A stretch of DNA of 64,000 nucleotides from Sphingomonas sp. Y57 (GTDB lineage: Bacteria > Pseudomonadota > Alphaproteobacteria > Sphingomonadales > Sphingomonadaceae), in NCBI RefSeq assembly GCF_001015195.1, contig NZ_LDES01000107.1:1-64000 (forward strand), in the 5' to 3' direction. The position numbers were made by a program, and so were the translations under genes. Shown here in pieces: positions 26,389-36,452 of this stretch; the stretch's first letter is position 1, and the number at the start of each line of letters is the position of its first letter. The notes under the pieces are model-generated. The model worked only from the letters and a program-made list of their open reading frames with translations. It made no database searches and had not been told where the DNA came from.

Positions 26389-27612
26389 ATGAATCACCCG
26401 CAGCCCATCACCATGCCGATTCCCGGCCACATCGACCCTGTGCCTGTTCCGCGCGAGCTGAAGCCGCGGGTGGATGGCCGGATCGACCTGCTCGGCCTGT
26501 CGCGCGACGACCTGCGGATGGCGCTGGAGACGGCCCAGCTCGAACCGAAGCAGGCGAAGCTGCGCGCCAAGCAGCTCTGGCACTGGATCTACAATCGCGG
26601 CGCCACCGACTTCGCGGTGATGACCGACATCGCCAAGGACATGCGCGGCTGGCTGGACCAGCGCTTCGTCGTCTCGCGGCCGGAGGTGGTCGAGGCGCAG
26701 GTGTCGACCGACGGCACCCGCAAATGGCTGCTTCGTTCCGATGCCAATGACGGACAGGGCGGCCAGGATTACGAAATGGTGTTCATCCCCGATGCGGACC
26801 GGGGCACCCTCTGCGTCTCCAGCCAGGTCGGTTGCACGCTCAACTGCCGCTTCTGCCACACCGGGACGATGAAGCTGGTGCGCAACCTGACCCCCGGGGA
26901 GATCGTCGGGCAGGTCATGCTGGCACGCGACGCGCTCGGCGAATGGCCATCGCAGCCCGAGGGGCGGATGCTCACCAACATCGTGATGATGGGGATGGGC
27001 GAGCCGCTCTATAATTTCGACAATGTCCGCGACGCGCTCAAGCTGGTGATGGACGGCGACGGCCTCGCGCTGTCGAAGCGGCGCATCACCCTCTCGACCG
27101 CGGGAGTCGTGCCCTTGATGGCGCGCGCCGGCGAGGAGATCGGCGTAAACCTTGCCGTCTCGCTGCACGCGATCACCAAGGAGGTGCGCGACGAGATCGT
27201 GCCGCTCAACCGCAAATATGGGATCGAGGAGCTGCTGCAGGCCTGCGCCGACTATCCGGGTGCCAACAACGCCCGGCGCATCACCTTCGAATATGTCATG
27301 CTCAAGGACAAGAACGACCGGGACGAGGACGCGCTCGAACTGGTCCGGCTGATCCGCAAGTACCGCCTGCCCGCCAAGGTCAACCTCATCCCGTTCAATC
27401 CCTGGCCTGGCGCGCTCTACGAATGCTCCGATCCCGACCGGGTCGCGCGTTTCTCCGACCTGATCTTCAAGGCCGGCATCTCCGCCCCCGTCCGTACGCC
27501 GCGCGGGCGCGACATCATGGCGGCGTGCGGCCAGCTCAAGTCGGCGGCGGAGAAGAAGAGCCGCGCCGAGCTCGACCGCATGGCGGCCGAGAAGCAGGCG
27601 GCGCTCGGCTGA
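26389..27612 (+). CDS. rlmN: 23S rRNA A2503 / tRNA A37 C2-methyltransferase RlmN
   Basis: A 407-aa radical SAM enzyme that adds the C2 methyl to A2503 of 23S rRNA and A37 of some tRNAs. The Fe-S motif is Cys149-x3-Cys153-x2-Cys156 ([12 protein letters not shown]). The two mechanistic cysteines, equivalent to E. coli Cys118 and Cys355, are Cys142 (LCVSSQVGC) and Cys380 (MAACGQL). The same frame is open far upstream, but the ATG at 26389 gives the normal N-terminus. The stop overlaps the next small gene by one base (TGATG). Confidence 0.96.
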   Translation: MNHPQPITMPIPGHIDPVPVPRELKPRVDGRIDLLGLSRDDLRMALETAQLEPKQAKLRAKQLWHWIYNRGATDFAVMTDIAKDMRGWLDQRFVVSRPEVVEAQVSTDGTRKWLLRSDANDGQGGQDYEMVFIPDADRGTLCVSSQVGCTLNCRFCHTGTMKLVRNLTPGEIVGQVMLARDALGEWPSQPEGRMLTNIVMMGMGEPLYNFDNVRDALKLVMDGDGLALSKRRITLSTAGVVPLMARAGEEIGVNLAVSLHAITKEVRDEIVPLNRKYGIEELLQACADYPGANNARRITFEYVMLKDKNDRDEDALELVRLIRKYRLPAKVNLIPFNPWPGALYECSDPDRVARFSDLIFKAGISAPVRTPRGRDIMAACGQLKSAAEKKSRAELDRMAAEKQAALG

Positions 27613-27794
27613 TGTCGGGGGACCGCTTCGAACGGCATCGCCAGCCCTGGACGCCCGACGAGATCCAGAAGCTCCACACGCTGGCCAAGAAGGGCATGGC
27701 GCTCAAGGCGATCGCCAAGGCCCTCAAGCGCAGCGAGGAATCGACCAAGGACCGCGCCAAGGCCGATGGCCTCAGCATCGCCAAGCTGCGCTGA
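27612..27794 (+). CDS. 60-aa SANT/Myb-like helix-turn-helix protein
   Basis: A 60-aa basic protein coupled to rlmN through TGATG. The core PWTPDEIQKLHTLAKKGMALKAIAKALKRSE is a single homeodomain-like/Myb-like trihelical unit, as in small DNA-binding proteins of alphaproteobacteria. It may bind DNA or RNA. The name of the family is uncertain; it is often just annotated as hypothetical. Confidence 0.75.
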   Translation: MSGDRFERHRQPWTPDEIQKLHTLAKKGMALKAIAKALKRSEESTKDRAKADGLSIAKLR

Positions 27795-27931
27795 GCGCGG
27801 AAATGGACGCGGCCGGGCGCCTATCTCGGCACCCTTGAGATATTCCAGGCGTTTAACCGTTAAATTTTAGCCGTCTCCCCCCTTGCATCGTTTCGCGTGC
27901 GGCGGTCTTATGGGTCTCGGAGACCTGACTC

Positions 27932-29158
27932 ATGTCGTTATTCGATCGCTTCGCCGGCCATCTCTTCAAACGCGGCGAAATGACCATCATCATGGCGAAC
28001 GGAGAGGTGCGGCGCTACGGCACGCCCGATCCGGCGCTGAAGCCCGTGACGATCCGCTTCGCCGACAAGGGCGTTACCGGTTTCATCGCGCGCAATCCGC
28101 ATCTTCATGCTGCCGAAGCCTTCATGGACGGCCGGCTGCTGATCGAGCAGGGCGATATTCGCGACCTGGTCGATCTGGTCCGTGCCAATGGCCGGTGGGA
28201 AGAGGGGCGCGTCACCCTGCGCGGAACCTTCTCCCACCTGGTCAAGGACCGGCTCCGCGCCGCGCTGACGAGCGTGAACTGGGCGAGCCGTTCCAAGGCC
28301 AATGTCGCGCACCATTACGACCTGAGCGACCGGCTCTACGATCTCTTCCTCGACGCCGACCGGCAGTATAGCTGTGCCTATTTCACCGATCCCGACAACA
28401 GCCTCGAACAGGCGCAGGCGGACAAGAAGGCCCATATCGCGGCGAAGCTCCACCTCAAGCCGGGGCAGAAGGTGCTCGACATCGGTTGTGGCTGGGGCGG
28501 CATGGCGCTGTACCTGAACCGCGTCGCCGACGTGGAGGTGCTCGGCATCACCCTGTCGGAGGAGCAGCTCAAGGTCGCGCGCGATCGGGCGGCGGCGGCG
28601 GGCGTATCCGACCGGGTCCGCTTCGAGCTAATCGACTATCGCGCGCTGGAGGGCAAGTTCGACCGGATCGTCTCGGTCGGCATGTTCGAGCATGTCGGCG
28701 TGCCGCAGTACGAAACCTTCTTCATGAAGTGCCGCGACCTGCTGGCCAACGACGGGGTGATGCTGCTCCACACGATCGGCCGGCTCGGCGGTCCGGGCAA
28801 GACCGACGCATTCACCCTCAAATATATCTTCCCGGGCGGCTACAACCCGGCGCTGTCGGAGATCGTGTCGGCCAGCGAGCCGGCGCGGATGATCGTCGCC
28901 GATGTCGAGCCGCTGCGGCTCCATTACGGGATGACCCTCGACCGCTGGTATGATCGCACCGTGGCGGCGAAGGACGCCATCGTCGCGCTTTACGACGAGC
29001 GCTTCTTCCGCATGTGGACCTTCTACCTGGCCGGTGCGCGGGCAGCCTTCTACCACGGCAACCTGTGCAATTATCAGATCCAGTATGTCCGTGATCGCCG
29101 GGCGTTGCCGATCACCCGTTCCTATATGGCGGAAAAGGAGGCGGAGCTCCCGCGCTGA
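27932..29158 (+). CDS. cfa: cyclopropane-fatty-acyl-phospholipid synthase
   Basis: A 408-aa SAM-dependent enzyme that methylenates cis double bonds in membrane phospholipids, usually in stationary phase or under acid stress. The N-terminal lipid-binding region covers residues 1-120; the SAM fold shows VLDIGCGWGGMALYL near 180, and the bicarbonate/active-site stretches EHVGVPQYETFF and KYIFPGGYNP are present. GGAG at 27919 supports the start. A TTTAAC-C-GTTAAA palindrome at 27852-27864 lies in its AT-rich promoter region. Confidence 0.93.
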   Translation: MSLFDRFAGHLFKRGEMTIIMANGEVRRYGTPDPALKPVTIRFADKGVTGFIARNPHLHAAEAFMDGRLLIEQGDIRDLVDLVRANGRWEEGRVTLRGTFSHLVKDRLRAALTSVNWASRSKANVAHHYDLSDRLYDLFLDADRQYSCAYFTDPDNSLEQAQADKKAHIAAKLHLKPGQKVLDIGCGWGGMALYLNRVADVEVLGITLSEEQLKVARDRAAAAGVSDRVRFELIDYRALEGKFDRIVSVGMFEHVGVPQYETFFMKCRDLLANDGVMLLHTIGRLGGPGKTDAFTLKYIFPGGYNPALSEIVSASEPARMIVADVEPLRLHYGMTLDRWYDRTVAAKDAIVALYDERFFRMWTFYLAGARAAFYHGNLCNYQIQYVRDRRALPITRSYMAEKEAELPR

Positions 29159-29201
29159 CGGCCGTGCCGTGCTACGCCTCCCCGCGAAGAGGAGAGGCGC
29201 G

Positions 29202-29525
29202 ATGGCGGACGGTGCGTGGAAACGGGTCCTGGCGGAATGCTTCGTCGGGGACGAACTGGCCGAATGGAAGGCGGCGAAGGAAAGGCTGGGTCCCGGCTTC
29301 GACCATGAAGGCCACGCCGCGGCCTGGGCCGACTATAACCAGCGGGTGCAGGCGGCGTTGCCGCTCGACCCCGACTCCGACGAGACCCGCGCGATCATCG
29401 CCGAATGGGACGCGCTCTGCGCCGACTATATGCGCGTCGCCGATCCGGCGATGAAGGCGGGTCCCAAGCCGCTCTGGGCCTTCCCGTTGAACCTCCACGA
29501 CCCGGAACTGTTCCGGCAGGGCTGA
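29202..29525 (+). CDS. hypothetical 107-aa protein
   Basis: A soluble, mostly helical, acidic protein with no recognised domain. Visible features are many Trp and Asp residues (WKRVLAECFVGDELAEWKAA, EWDALCADYMRVADPAMKAG). GGAGAGG just before the ATG and normal codon use support expression. It is 43 bases after cfa on the same strand and might be co-transcribed with it. Confidence 0.6.
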   Translation: MADGAWKRVLAECFVGDELAEWKAAKERLGPGFDHEGHAAAWADYNQRVQAALPLDPDSDETRAIIAEWDALCADYMRVADPAMKAGPKPLWAFPLNLHDPELFRQG

Positions 29526-29532
29526 GGGGCGC

Positions 29533-30246
29533 TCAGGCCCCGAAACCGCCGTCGATCGTCTGCATCGATCCGGTGATCATCGCCGCCGAGGGGCCGGCGA
29601 GGAAGGCCGCATAGTCGGCGATCTCCGACGCGTGGACGTGGCGCTTGATCGCCATGAAGCCGTGCATCGTCTCCGCCATCGGTCCGCTGGCGGGATTCAT
29701 GTCGGTGTCGGTCGGCCCCGGCTGGATCGAATTGACCGTGATGCCGCGCCCGCCCAGGTCGCGGGCGAGGCCGCGCACCATGCCCTGGATCGCCGACTTG
29801 GTCATCGCATAGGCGGCCCCCCCGGCGAAGGGCATGCGGTCCGCGTTGGTCGAACCGATGACGAGGATGCGGCCATCGTCGGGCATCGTCCGGGCGGCCG
29901 CGACCGCGGCATGGTAGGGCGCGCGGACGTTGACGTCGATCATATAATCGACCGCGTCGGCGTCGATCGTGAGCGGATCGCCGAGAGCGAGCGTGCCGGC
30001 ATTGACCAGCAGCACGTCGACCGGCCCCTCGGCCGCAACCGCAGCGATAAGCGCGTCACGGTCGGCGCTGTCGACCCGGATCGCCCTGGCGCCGGTATCC
30101 GTCGCGAGCGCAGCGGCGGCATCGGCCGACCCGGCATAGCTGAAGACGACATTGTCGCCGCCATCGGCGAAGCGGCGCACCAGCGCGGCGCCGATCCCGC
30201 GGCTGCCGCCGAGGACGAGGACCTTGCGCGAAACATGATCGGACAT
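29533..30246 (-). CDS. bdcA: SDR oxidoreductase, BdcA-like biofilm-dispersal protein
   Basis: A 237-aa short-chain dehydrogenase. The cofactor motif GGSRGIGAALVRRFADGG, the NAG motif (LLVNAGT) and the catalytic YxxxK (AAYAMTKSA) are intact. From memory the whole chain tracks E. coli BdcA closely (VFSYAGSADAAAALA, NVRAPYHAAVAAARTMPDDGRILVIGS, TGSMQTIDGGFGA). BdcA has been described as binding c-di-GMP and promoting dispersal; whether that applies here is unproven. It is divergent from a TetR repressor, as bdcA/bdcR are in E. coli, and an operator lies between. Confidence 0.82.
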   Translation of the reverse strand: MSDHVSRKVLVLGGSRGIGAALVRRFADGGDNVVFSYAGSADAAAALATDTGARAIRVDSADRDALIAAVAAEGPVDVLLVNAGTLALGDPLTIDADAVDYMIDVNVRAPYHAAVAAARTMPDDGRILVIGSTNADRMPFAGGAAYAMTKSAIQGMVRGLARDLGGRGITVNSIQPGPTDTDMNPASGPMAETMHGFMAIKRHVHASEIADYAAFLAGPSAAMITGSMQTIDGGFGA

Positions 30247-30267
30247 CGGGAAGCTCCTTTGCATTTC

Positions 30268-30283
30268 TATAGCGAGCGCTATA
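30268..30283. promoter_or_regulatory. probable BdcR operator
   Basis: TATAGCG-AG-CGCTATA, a perfect 7-bp inverted repeat in the 72-base bdcA/bdcR space. A second symmetry, TTTTTATA (30311-30318) and TATAAAAA (30327-30334), straddles the bdcR start codon. Both are suited to a TetR dimer that controls the two divergent genes. Confidence 0.7.
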
Positions 30284-30318
30284 TAAATGACATCGGAGCC
30301 GATGCAAGGATTTTTATA

Positions 30319-30918
30319 ATGACTGCTATAAAAAAATCGCCGGGGCGTGGCAGGCCTCGTGGATTCGACCCGGACCAGGCGGTCGCGACGGCACAGGCGC
30401 TGTTTCAGGAGAAGGGCTATGACGGGGTGGGCGTCGCCGATATCGGCAAGGCGCTCGGCATCACGCCGCCGAGCTTCTACAACGCCTTCGGCAGCAAGGC
30501 GGCGCTGTTCGACAAGGTGCTGGACCGTTATGCGGGCAGCTTCGGCCGCTTCGTGCCCGACGCGCTCGATGGCGGGGGCGGCGTCGCTGAGGCGATCGAG
30601 CGGGTCCTGCGCGACGCGGCACGGCTCTATGCGCGCAGGGACGGGATCGCCGGCTGCCTGGTGCTCGATGGCGCGCGCAGCAGCAGCGATGCCGAAGCGG
30701 TCGCGATGACCCGGCGGAAGATGGAGGAGAGCCAGGCGCTGATCGCGGCGCGGATCGCCGCCGAAGTGCCCGAGAGGGCTGACCGGCTCGCGTCGATCGT
30801 GGTGACGGCGCTCAAGGGATTGTCGGCGGCGGCGCGCGACGGCGCGAATGCCGACGAGTTGCGAGCCTTCGCCGACGCGGCGGCGGCGGGGTTCCGCGTG
30901 GCGATGACGCAGAAATGA
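30319..30918 (+). CDS. bdcR: TetR-family regulator, BdcR-like
   Basis: A 199-aa TetR-family repressor. The N-terminal helix-turn-helix is clear (DQAVATAQALFQEKGYDGVGVADIGKALGITPPSFYNAFGSKAALF); the C-terminal ligand domain (GGVAEAIERVLRDAARLY, GIAGCLVLDGARSSSDAEAV) is diverged. The divergent bdcA gene is the likely target. The same frame is open upstream through the bdcA region, but the ATG at 30319 follows the operator and is the natural start. Confidence 0.82.
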   Translation: MTAIKKSPGRGRPRGFDPDQAVATAQALFQEKGYDGVGVADIGKALGITPPSFYNAFGSKAALFDKVLDRYAGSFGRFVPDALDGGGGVAEAIERVLRDAARLYARRDGIAGCLVLDGARSSSDAEAVAMTRRKMEESQALIAARIAAEVPERADRLASIVVTALKGLSAAARDGANADELRAFADAAAAGFRVAMTQK

Positions 30919-30924
30919 CGCCAC

Positions 30925-30947
30925 CCCGGTCGATGCCGGGATGACGC
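30925..30947. repeat. single palindromic repeat unit, GTCATCCCGGC family
   Basis: A diverged unit (CCCGGTCGATGCCGGGATGACG) lies between bdcR and the convergent EF-hand gene; it may serve as a terminator hairpin. Confidence 0.55.
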
Positions 30948-30962
30948 CGTCTCTGCGAGGGT

Positions 30963-31586
30963 TCAGCCCCTGGTCTTGGCCGCGTCGCGGCGCTCCTGCC
31001 ATTTGGCGCGCATCGCGTCGCGGGCTGCCTGGCGTTCCTCCGGGCTGATGGTGCCGTCACGATTGGTGTCGACCCGGTCGAACATCGCCAGCGGGCCGGC
31101 CTGGGCCTCGGCGAGGCTGACCTTGCCGTCCTTGTTGGCATCGGCGCGATCGAACCACTGGCCCATCATCGCCATGCCGCCCCGATGGTGCCTCCCGCCC
31201 CAGCCGTGGCGGCCATGCTTGCCGTCTCGATCCGGGCGGCCGGCATCGCTCGCCTCGCCGCGCGACCGGGGGGCAAGGAATTCGTCCTTCGACAGGGCAC
31301 CGTTGCCGTCCTTGTCGAGCGTCGCGAAGCGCTCGGCCTTCCGCTCCTGGCGCTTCTCCGCGAAGGCGGCGCGCATCTTGGCGCGGGCGGCGTCAGCCTC
31401 CGCCTTGGTGACGAAGCCGTCGCCATTGGTGTCGGCCTTCTTGAACTGCTCGGCGACCTTCGCCTGCACCTCGGCGCGGGTCTGGGGCCGGGGCGGACCG
31501 TCGCCGCGCGGGCCGGGCTGGGCGACCGCGACGCCGGCCAGCAGGGTGGCGAGCGCGGCGCCGGCGATCAGAGAGGTCTTCTTCAT
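30963..31586 (-). CDS. exported four-EF-hand protein
   Basis: A 207-aa protein with a signal peptide (LIAGAALATLLAGVAVAQ) and four canonical calcium-binding loops: DTNGDGFVTKAE, DKDGNGALSKDE, DANKDGKVSLAE and DTNRDGTISPEE. A His/Gly-rich segment (GKHGRHGWGGRHHRGG) sits between the second and third loops and could bind other metals. Such periplasmic EF-hand proteins are common in sphingomonads. The ATG at 31586 is chosen because it begins the signal peptide; the upstream frame is shadow. A second EF-hand gene lies upstream on the same strand. Confidence 0.88.
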   Translation of the reverse strand: MKKTSLIAGAALATLLAGVAVAQPGPRGDGPPRPQTRAEVQAKVAEQFKKADTNGDGFVTKAEADAARAKMRAAFAEKRQERKAERFATLDKDGNGALSKDEFLAPRSRGEASDAGRPDRDGKHGRHGWGGRHHRGGMAMMGQWFDRADANKDGKVSLAEAQAGPLAMFDRVDTNRDGTISPEERQAARDAMRAKWQERRDAAKTRG

Positions 31587-31750
31587 GGCATATCCTTCAT
31601 AAGCGTTACACGATGGGGTGGACGGACCGGCAACAACAGGGAAGTGCCGGTCCGCCCTGTGATCCGGTCTAGGGATCGAATCTTGCACCGATAGTTCGGC
31701 GCTGAAATTGTTGTGTCGTGGCTGAAATATATGGCCATCTCACGGGCCGG

Positions 31751-31772
31751 ATGCTGAATGGGCGTTCAGCAT
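31751..31772. promoter_or_regulatory. inverted repeat between the two EF-hand genes
   Basis: ATGCTGAA-TGGGCG-TTCAGCAT, 8-bp perfect arms, 20 bases downstream of the stop of the second EF-hand gene. There is no T-run, so it could be an operator for the first EF-hand gene or a weak terminator. Another hairpin (GGACCGGC / GCCGGTCC, 31624-31653) lies closer to that gene. Confidence 0.4.
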
Positions 31773-31791
31773 GGCGGGGACTTTGGGCGGT

Positions 31792-32265
31792 CTAGCCGCG
31801 TGACAGCGCCTTGCGGAACAGCGCCAGTTTCTCGGTCGCCGCCTGCCTCTCGCGCTCGTCGAGGATGCCGTCGCGATCCTTGTCGGCGGCATCGAAGGCG
31901 GCGGCGCCCGCGGCCTGGACCTCGGCGAGCGAGAGCAGGCCGTCGCCGTCGCGATCCGCCAGCTGATAGGCGATGTCGATCATTCCGGCGGTGCTCAGCG
32001 GACCCTTGTCGTTGAGCGAGAGGCGCGGGGTGCCGTCGGGGGCGATGTCCATCAGGAAAGGCTCGATGTCGCGCGGCTCCTGCAGCAGCGAGCGGGCATA
32101 GCCGAGGGCCGCCTCGCCGCGATCGATCCGCCGGTCGCCTTTGCGGTCGGCGCCCGCGAAATATTGGGCGAGCGCGCTGGCGAGCCCCTCGCGGGTCATC
32201 GGCAGCTCCTGTGCCGCCGCAGGCATGGCGAGCGACAGCATCGCGATCATCGCGCCGAGGCGCAT
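31792..32265 (-). CDS. exported EF-hand protein
   Basis: A 157-aa protein with a signal peptide ([14 protein letters not shown]) and two strong EF-hand loops ([24 protein letters not shown]), plus an imperfect one ([12 protein letters not shown]). It is likely periplasmic and calcium-binding. It shares orientation with the longer EF-hand gene but is separated from it by 205 bases that look like a promoter region. It diverges from argG. Confidence 0.82.
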   Translation of the reverse strand: MRLGAMIAMLSLAMPAAAQELPMTREGLASALAQYFAGADRKGDRRIDRGEAALGYARSLLQEPRDIEPFLMDIAPDGTPRLSLNDKGPLSTAGMIDIAYQLADRDGDGLLSLAEVQAAGAAAFDAADKDRDGILDERERQAATEKLALFRKALSRG

Positions 32266-32379
32266 GGGCTTCTCCCGGATGCAACGGTTTCGTCCTGTCC
32301 TACCGCTATCGGCTTGAACGGCGGCCTAACGCATGGCAAGGCGCCGCCGCGCCCGGTCGACGGGCTGACGGAGACAGAG

Positions 32380-33597
<1,218 letters not shown>

Positions 33598-33607
33598 GAC
33601 CAGACAT

Positions 33608-33634
33608 CGTCATTCCAGCTTTCGCCGGGATGAC
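33608..33634. repeat. palindromic repeat unit, GTCATCCCGGC family
   Basis: GTCATTCCAGCTTTCGCCGGGATGAC is a single unit of the dispersed family, lying between the convergent argG and glycosyltransferase genes. Confidence 0.65.
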
Positions 33635-33658
33635 GGGCTCTATCTTAGCGGTGGTCGG

Positions 33659-35236
33659 TCAATCCTGAAGTCCTCCCCGAGCTGCGCTCAGGGAGGATTT
33701 TTCTTTCTGCCGCAGCCCGACGATATCGATCGCGCCGTCCTTGAAGCGGCCGGCCTCGACCCGGTCCCTCGACAGCTCCTCGAGGAAGACGTCGCCCTTG
33801 TCATAGGCCCAGGGGCCGAGGCGGAGCAGCCAGACGGTGGGGATGGCGCGGGTCTCCGGGGATTCGGCGATCGCGCGCAGATGCGCCCGGTCGAGCGAGG
33901 GGACGCCGCGCGATCCGCTGACGTACCAGCTGCCCGGCGGCGGATCGAGGCTGGGGACCGGGGTCGGGATCGGGCGGCTCGGCATCGCCAGGCCGCGGTC
34001 GCGCACCGCCCGGTCGAACGGCAGCGCGCCCTCGTTGGGATAGGCGAGGACGACGTCGCCGGGCCGGAAGCGCGGGGCGAGCCACGCGACCGCGTCATAC
34101 CAGTCGCGCCGGACATGGCCGCGCGACTCGATGTGGATGGCGACCTGCCCGACCAGCATCCAGGCGAGCGCGCCGACCGGCAGCAGCCAGCCGAACCGCT
34201 TCCAGCTCCAGCCGATGCCGAGCCCCATCAGCAGTAGCGCCGGGACGGCGAGCGCGGTCATCGTCCGGATGATGAACACCGGGGTGACCTGCGCCGAGAC
34301 GACCAGTGAGACGCCGACCGGCAGCAGCGCGAGGATCAGCATCGCGGCCAGCACGTCGCGCCGCCGCGCCCGCCACAGCGCCGCGCCGCCGCACAGGGCG
34401 AGGATCGCCGCCGCGACGCGGATGTCGTCGCGCGGGCCGGTGAACATGTAGGTTGCGCGCCGCCACAGGTCGACCGTCGAGAATTTGAGCCAGGTCGCCT
34501 TGACCCATTCGGGCGCCTGGTCGAGCAGGATGAACAGCGCCGGCAGCCACAGCGCGATCGCCAGCGCATGGCCGCCGACGAACCACAGCCAGTCGGCCCG
34601 CGCCATCGTCCGCACCCGCACGACGCAAAGCAGGGCGAGGCCCATCGCCCCGGCATAGAGCGGCCCGAGATTGTGGAGCCACAGCATCAGCGCCCCGCAG
34701 CCGAGCCAGCCGGCGAAGGCGACCCCCGCCAGCGGCCGTCCCGCCGCGCGCCGCTCGGCGATCGCCAGCAGCGCCAGGGTCGCGCCGGCATAAGTGAGGA
34801 TCATCAGCGGATAGGGCCGGATCTCGCGCGTCATCCAGACCAGCACCGGCGAGGCAGCGACCAGTGCCGCGGCGGCGAGCGTCACGCGCGTGGGGTTCGC
34901 CCCGACGATCCGCGCCAGCCGGGCGCCCGCCAGCGCCGCGACCGGCAGCGTCGCCAGCCCGCACAGCAGGCCTAGCATGCGGTGCGCAAGCAGCCCGTCG
35001 CCGGCGACCAGCGTCCAGGCGCGCAGCAGCGAATAATAGAAGGGCGGATGCGTCTCGTAGCGGGGGACTATGTTCCACAGGAAGTCCCAGCCCTGCGCGG
35101 CGGCATAGGCGCTGTAGCCCTCGTCGAGCCACATCGGCTCGGCCCCGATGTTCCAGGCCCGCGCCCACAAGGCGAACCCCGCGATCAGGGCGGCGGCGAG
35201 GAGCAGGGCGGGGCGGGGGAGCTTGGCGGCGGTCAT
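33659..35236 (-). CDS. polytopic GT-C glycosyltransferase (GT39/ArnT-like)
   Basis: A 525-aa inner-membrane protein with about ten to twelve hydrophobic segments. The first periplasmic loop carries the GT-C signature EPMWLDEGYSAYAA and YETHPPFYYSLLRAW, as in enzymes that move sugars from polyprenyl phosphates. A soluble tail follows the last membrane helix (after about residue 360). The acceptor (lipid, glycan or protein) cannot be read. The ATG at 35236 starts the first membrane helix properly; the upstream 11 codons are unlikely. Confidence 0.8.
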   Translation of the reverse strand: MTAAKLPRPALLLAAALIAGFALWARAWNIGAEPMWLDEGYSAYAAAQGWDFLWNIVPRYETHPPFYYSLLRAWTLVAGDGLLAHRMLGLLCGLATLPVAALAGARLARIVGANPTRVTLAAAALVAASPVLVWMTREIRPYPLMILTYAGATLALLAIAERRAAGRPLAGVAFAGWLGCGALMLWLHNLGPLYAGAMGLALLCVVRVRTMARADWLWFVGGHALAIALWLPALFILLDQAPEWVKATWLKFSTVDLWRRATYMFTGPRDDIRVAAAILALCGGAALWRARRRDVLAAMLILALLPVGVSLVVSAQVTPVFIIRTMTALAVPALLLMGLGIGWSWKRFGWLLPVGALAWMLVGQVAIHIESRGHVRRDWYDAVAWLAPRFRPGDVVLAYPNEGALPFDRAVRDRGLAMPSRPIPTPVPSLDPPPGSWYVSGSRGVPSLDRAHLRAIAESPETRAIPTVWLLRLGPWAYDKGDVFLEELSRDRVEAGRFKDGAIDIVGLRQKEKSSLSAARGGLQD

Positions 35237-35342
35237 TGGCGCCCGCTTATGCCAGACCGCGCCCGCCATGCCAGCGGGCAGATCGGGTTCCCTGCGCGAC
35301 AGGCTTCATCCCGCCGCGGCTTTCCAGTAAGACCATCGCCCG

Positions 35343-36452
35343 ATGGTACTCTCTCTAATCGGCTCAAAGCCCTTCTTCGACGACAAGAACCATGCCTTCT
35401 GGGTGCTCCAGTCGGCGGGATGGAGCGGCTATTTCGTGCTGCGCGCGCTCGGTGGCCTGGCCAACAACATGGGCCTGTTGTTCATCGTTCCGACCGCGCT
35501 GACCACCGCGACCGGCTATTCGCTGACGCTGCTGATGGCGTCGGCCTTCCGCCGGTTGATCAAGCTCAAGCCGATCGTCACCTGGACGGTGTCGATCCTG
35601 ATCCTGGTGCTCGCCGCGGCGGTCTTCTCGTCGATCGAGACCTGGGCGCACGCCACCTTCTATCGGCCGCAGGAGATGCCCAAGGGCATCCAGTTCTTCG
35701 GCGCGATCCTGCTCGATCTCGCGCTGCTCGCGGCCTGGTCCTCGCTCTACTACGGGATCAACTTCTACCTGCTGCTCGAGGAGCAGTCCGATCGGGTTGA
35801 GCGGCTCGAGAGCCAGGCGAGCTCGGCCCAGCTCGCGATGCTGCGCTATCAGCTCAACCCCCATTTCCTGTTCAACACGCTCAACTCGATCTCGACGCTG
35901 GTGCTGCTCAAGGAGACGCAGCGTGCCAACGCGATGCTGTCGCGCCTGTCCTCCTTCCTGCGCTACACGCTGGCCAACGAGCCCGAGGGCACGGTCAGCC
36001 TCGCCCAGGAGATCGAGACGCTGAAGCTCTATCTCGACATCGAGAAGATGCGCTTCGAGGACCGGCTTCGCGCCGATTTCGAGATCGATCCGGCGGCGTC
36101 GGAAGCGCGGCTGCCCTCGCTGCTGCTCCAGCCGCTGGTCGAGAACGCGATCAAATATGCGGTCACCCCGCTCGAAGAGGGGGCGGACATCGTCGTCACC
36201 GCGCGGCTGGCCGGGATGGAACCGGATCGTCGCCTGATCATTACGGTCACGGATACAGGTCCGGGGTTGAACGATGGATTGACGCGTCCCACCTACTCTA
36301 CGGGCGTCGGTCTGGCGAATATTCGCGACAGGCTGGCGCAGGCCTATGGCACGGACCACCGATTTGAGGTCCAGACTGACCGGCAGGAAGGTTTCGGAGT
36401 CGTTATCGACATCCCCTTCCAGTCCGCGAAACAGCGCAAGGATAGTGCATGA
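35343..36452 (+). CDS. LytS/AlgZ-type sensor histidine kinase
   Basis: A 369-aa membrane kinase of the His_kinase (LytS) family. Four hydrophobic segments occupy residues 20-145. The phosphorylation region YQLNPHFLFNTLNSISTLVLL has the His-Phe-Leu-Phe-Asn signature, followed by LQPLVENAIKYAV and the ATPase TDTGPGLND and GVGLANIRDRL. It overlaps the LytTR regulator gene by 4 bases, so they form a pair. The stimulus is unknown. Confidence 0.92.
   Translation: MVLSLIGSKPFFDDKNHAFWVLQSAGWSGYFVLRALGGLANNMGLLFIVPTALTTATGYSLTLLMASAFRRLIKLKPIVTWTVSILILVLAAAVFSSIETWAHATFYRPQEMPKGIQFFGAILLDLALLAAWSSLYYGINFYLLLEEQSDRVERLESQASSAQLAMLRYQLNPHFLFNTLNSISTLVLLKETQRANAMLSRLSSFLRYTLANEPEGTVSLAQEIETLKLYLDIEKMRFEDRLRADFEIDPAASEARLPSLLLQPLVENAIKYAVTPLEEGADIVVTARLAGMEPDRRLIITVTDTGPGLNDGLTRPTYSTGVGLANIRDRLAQAYGTDHRFEVQTDRQEGFGVVIDIPFQSAKQRKDSA

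Noticed and set aside
25465-27612. 715-codon extended rlmN frame
   Set aside because: The first 300 codons overlap the NDH-2-like gene and an opposite-strand gene and are Arg-rich; RlmN begins at 26389.
29533-31002. 489-codon apparent N-terminally extended SDR
   Set aside because: The extension is antisense to bdcR and crosses the operator; the SDR begins at 30246.
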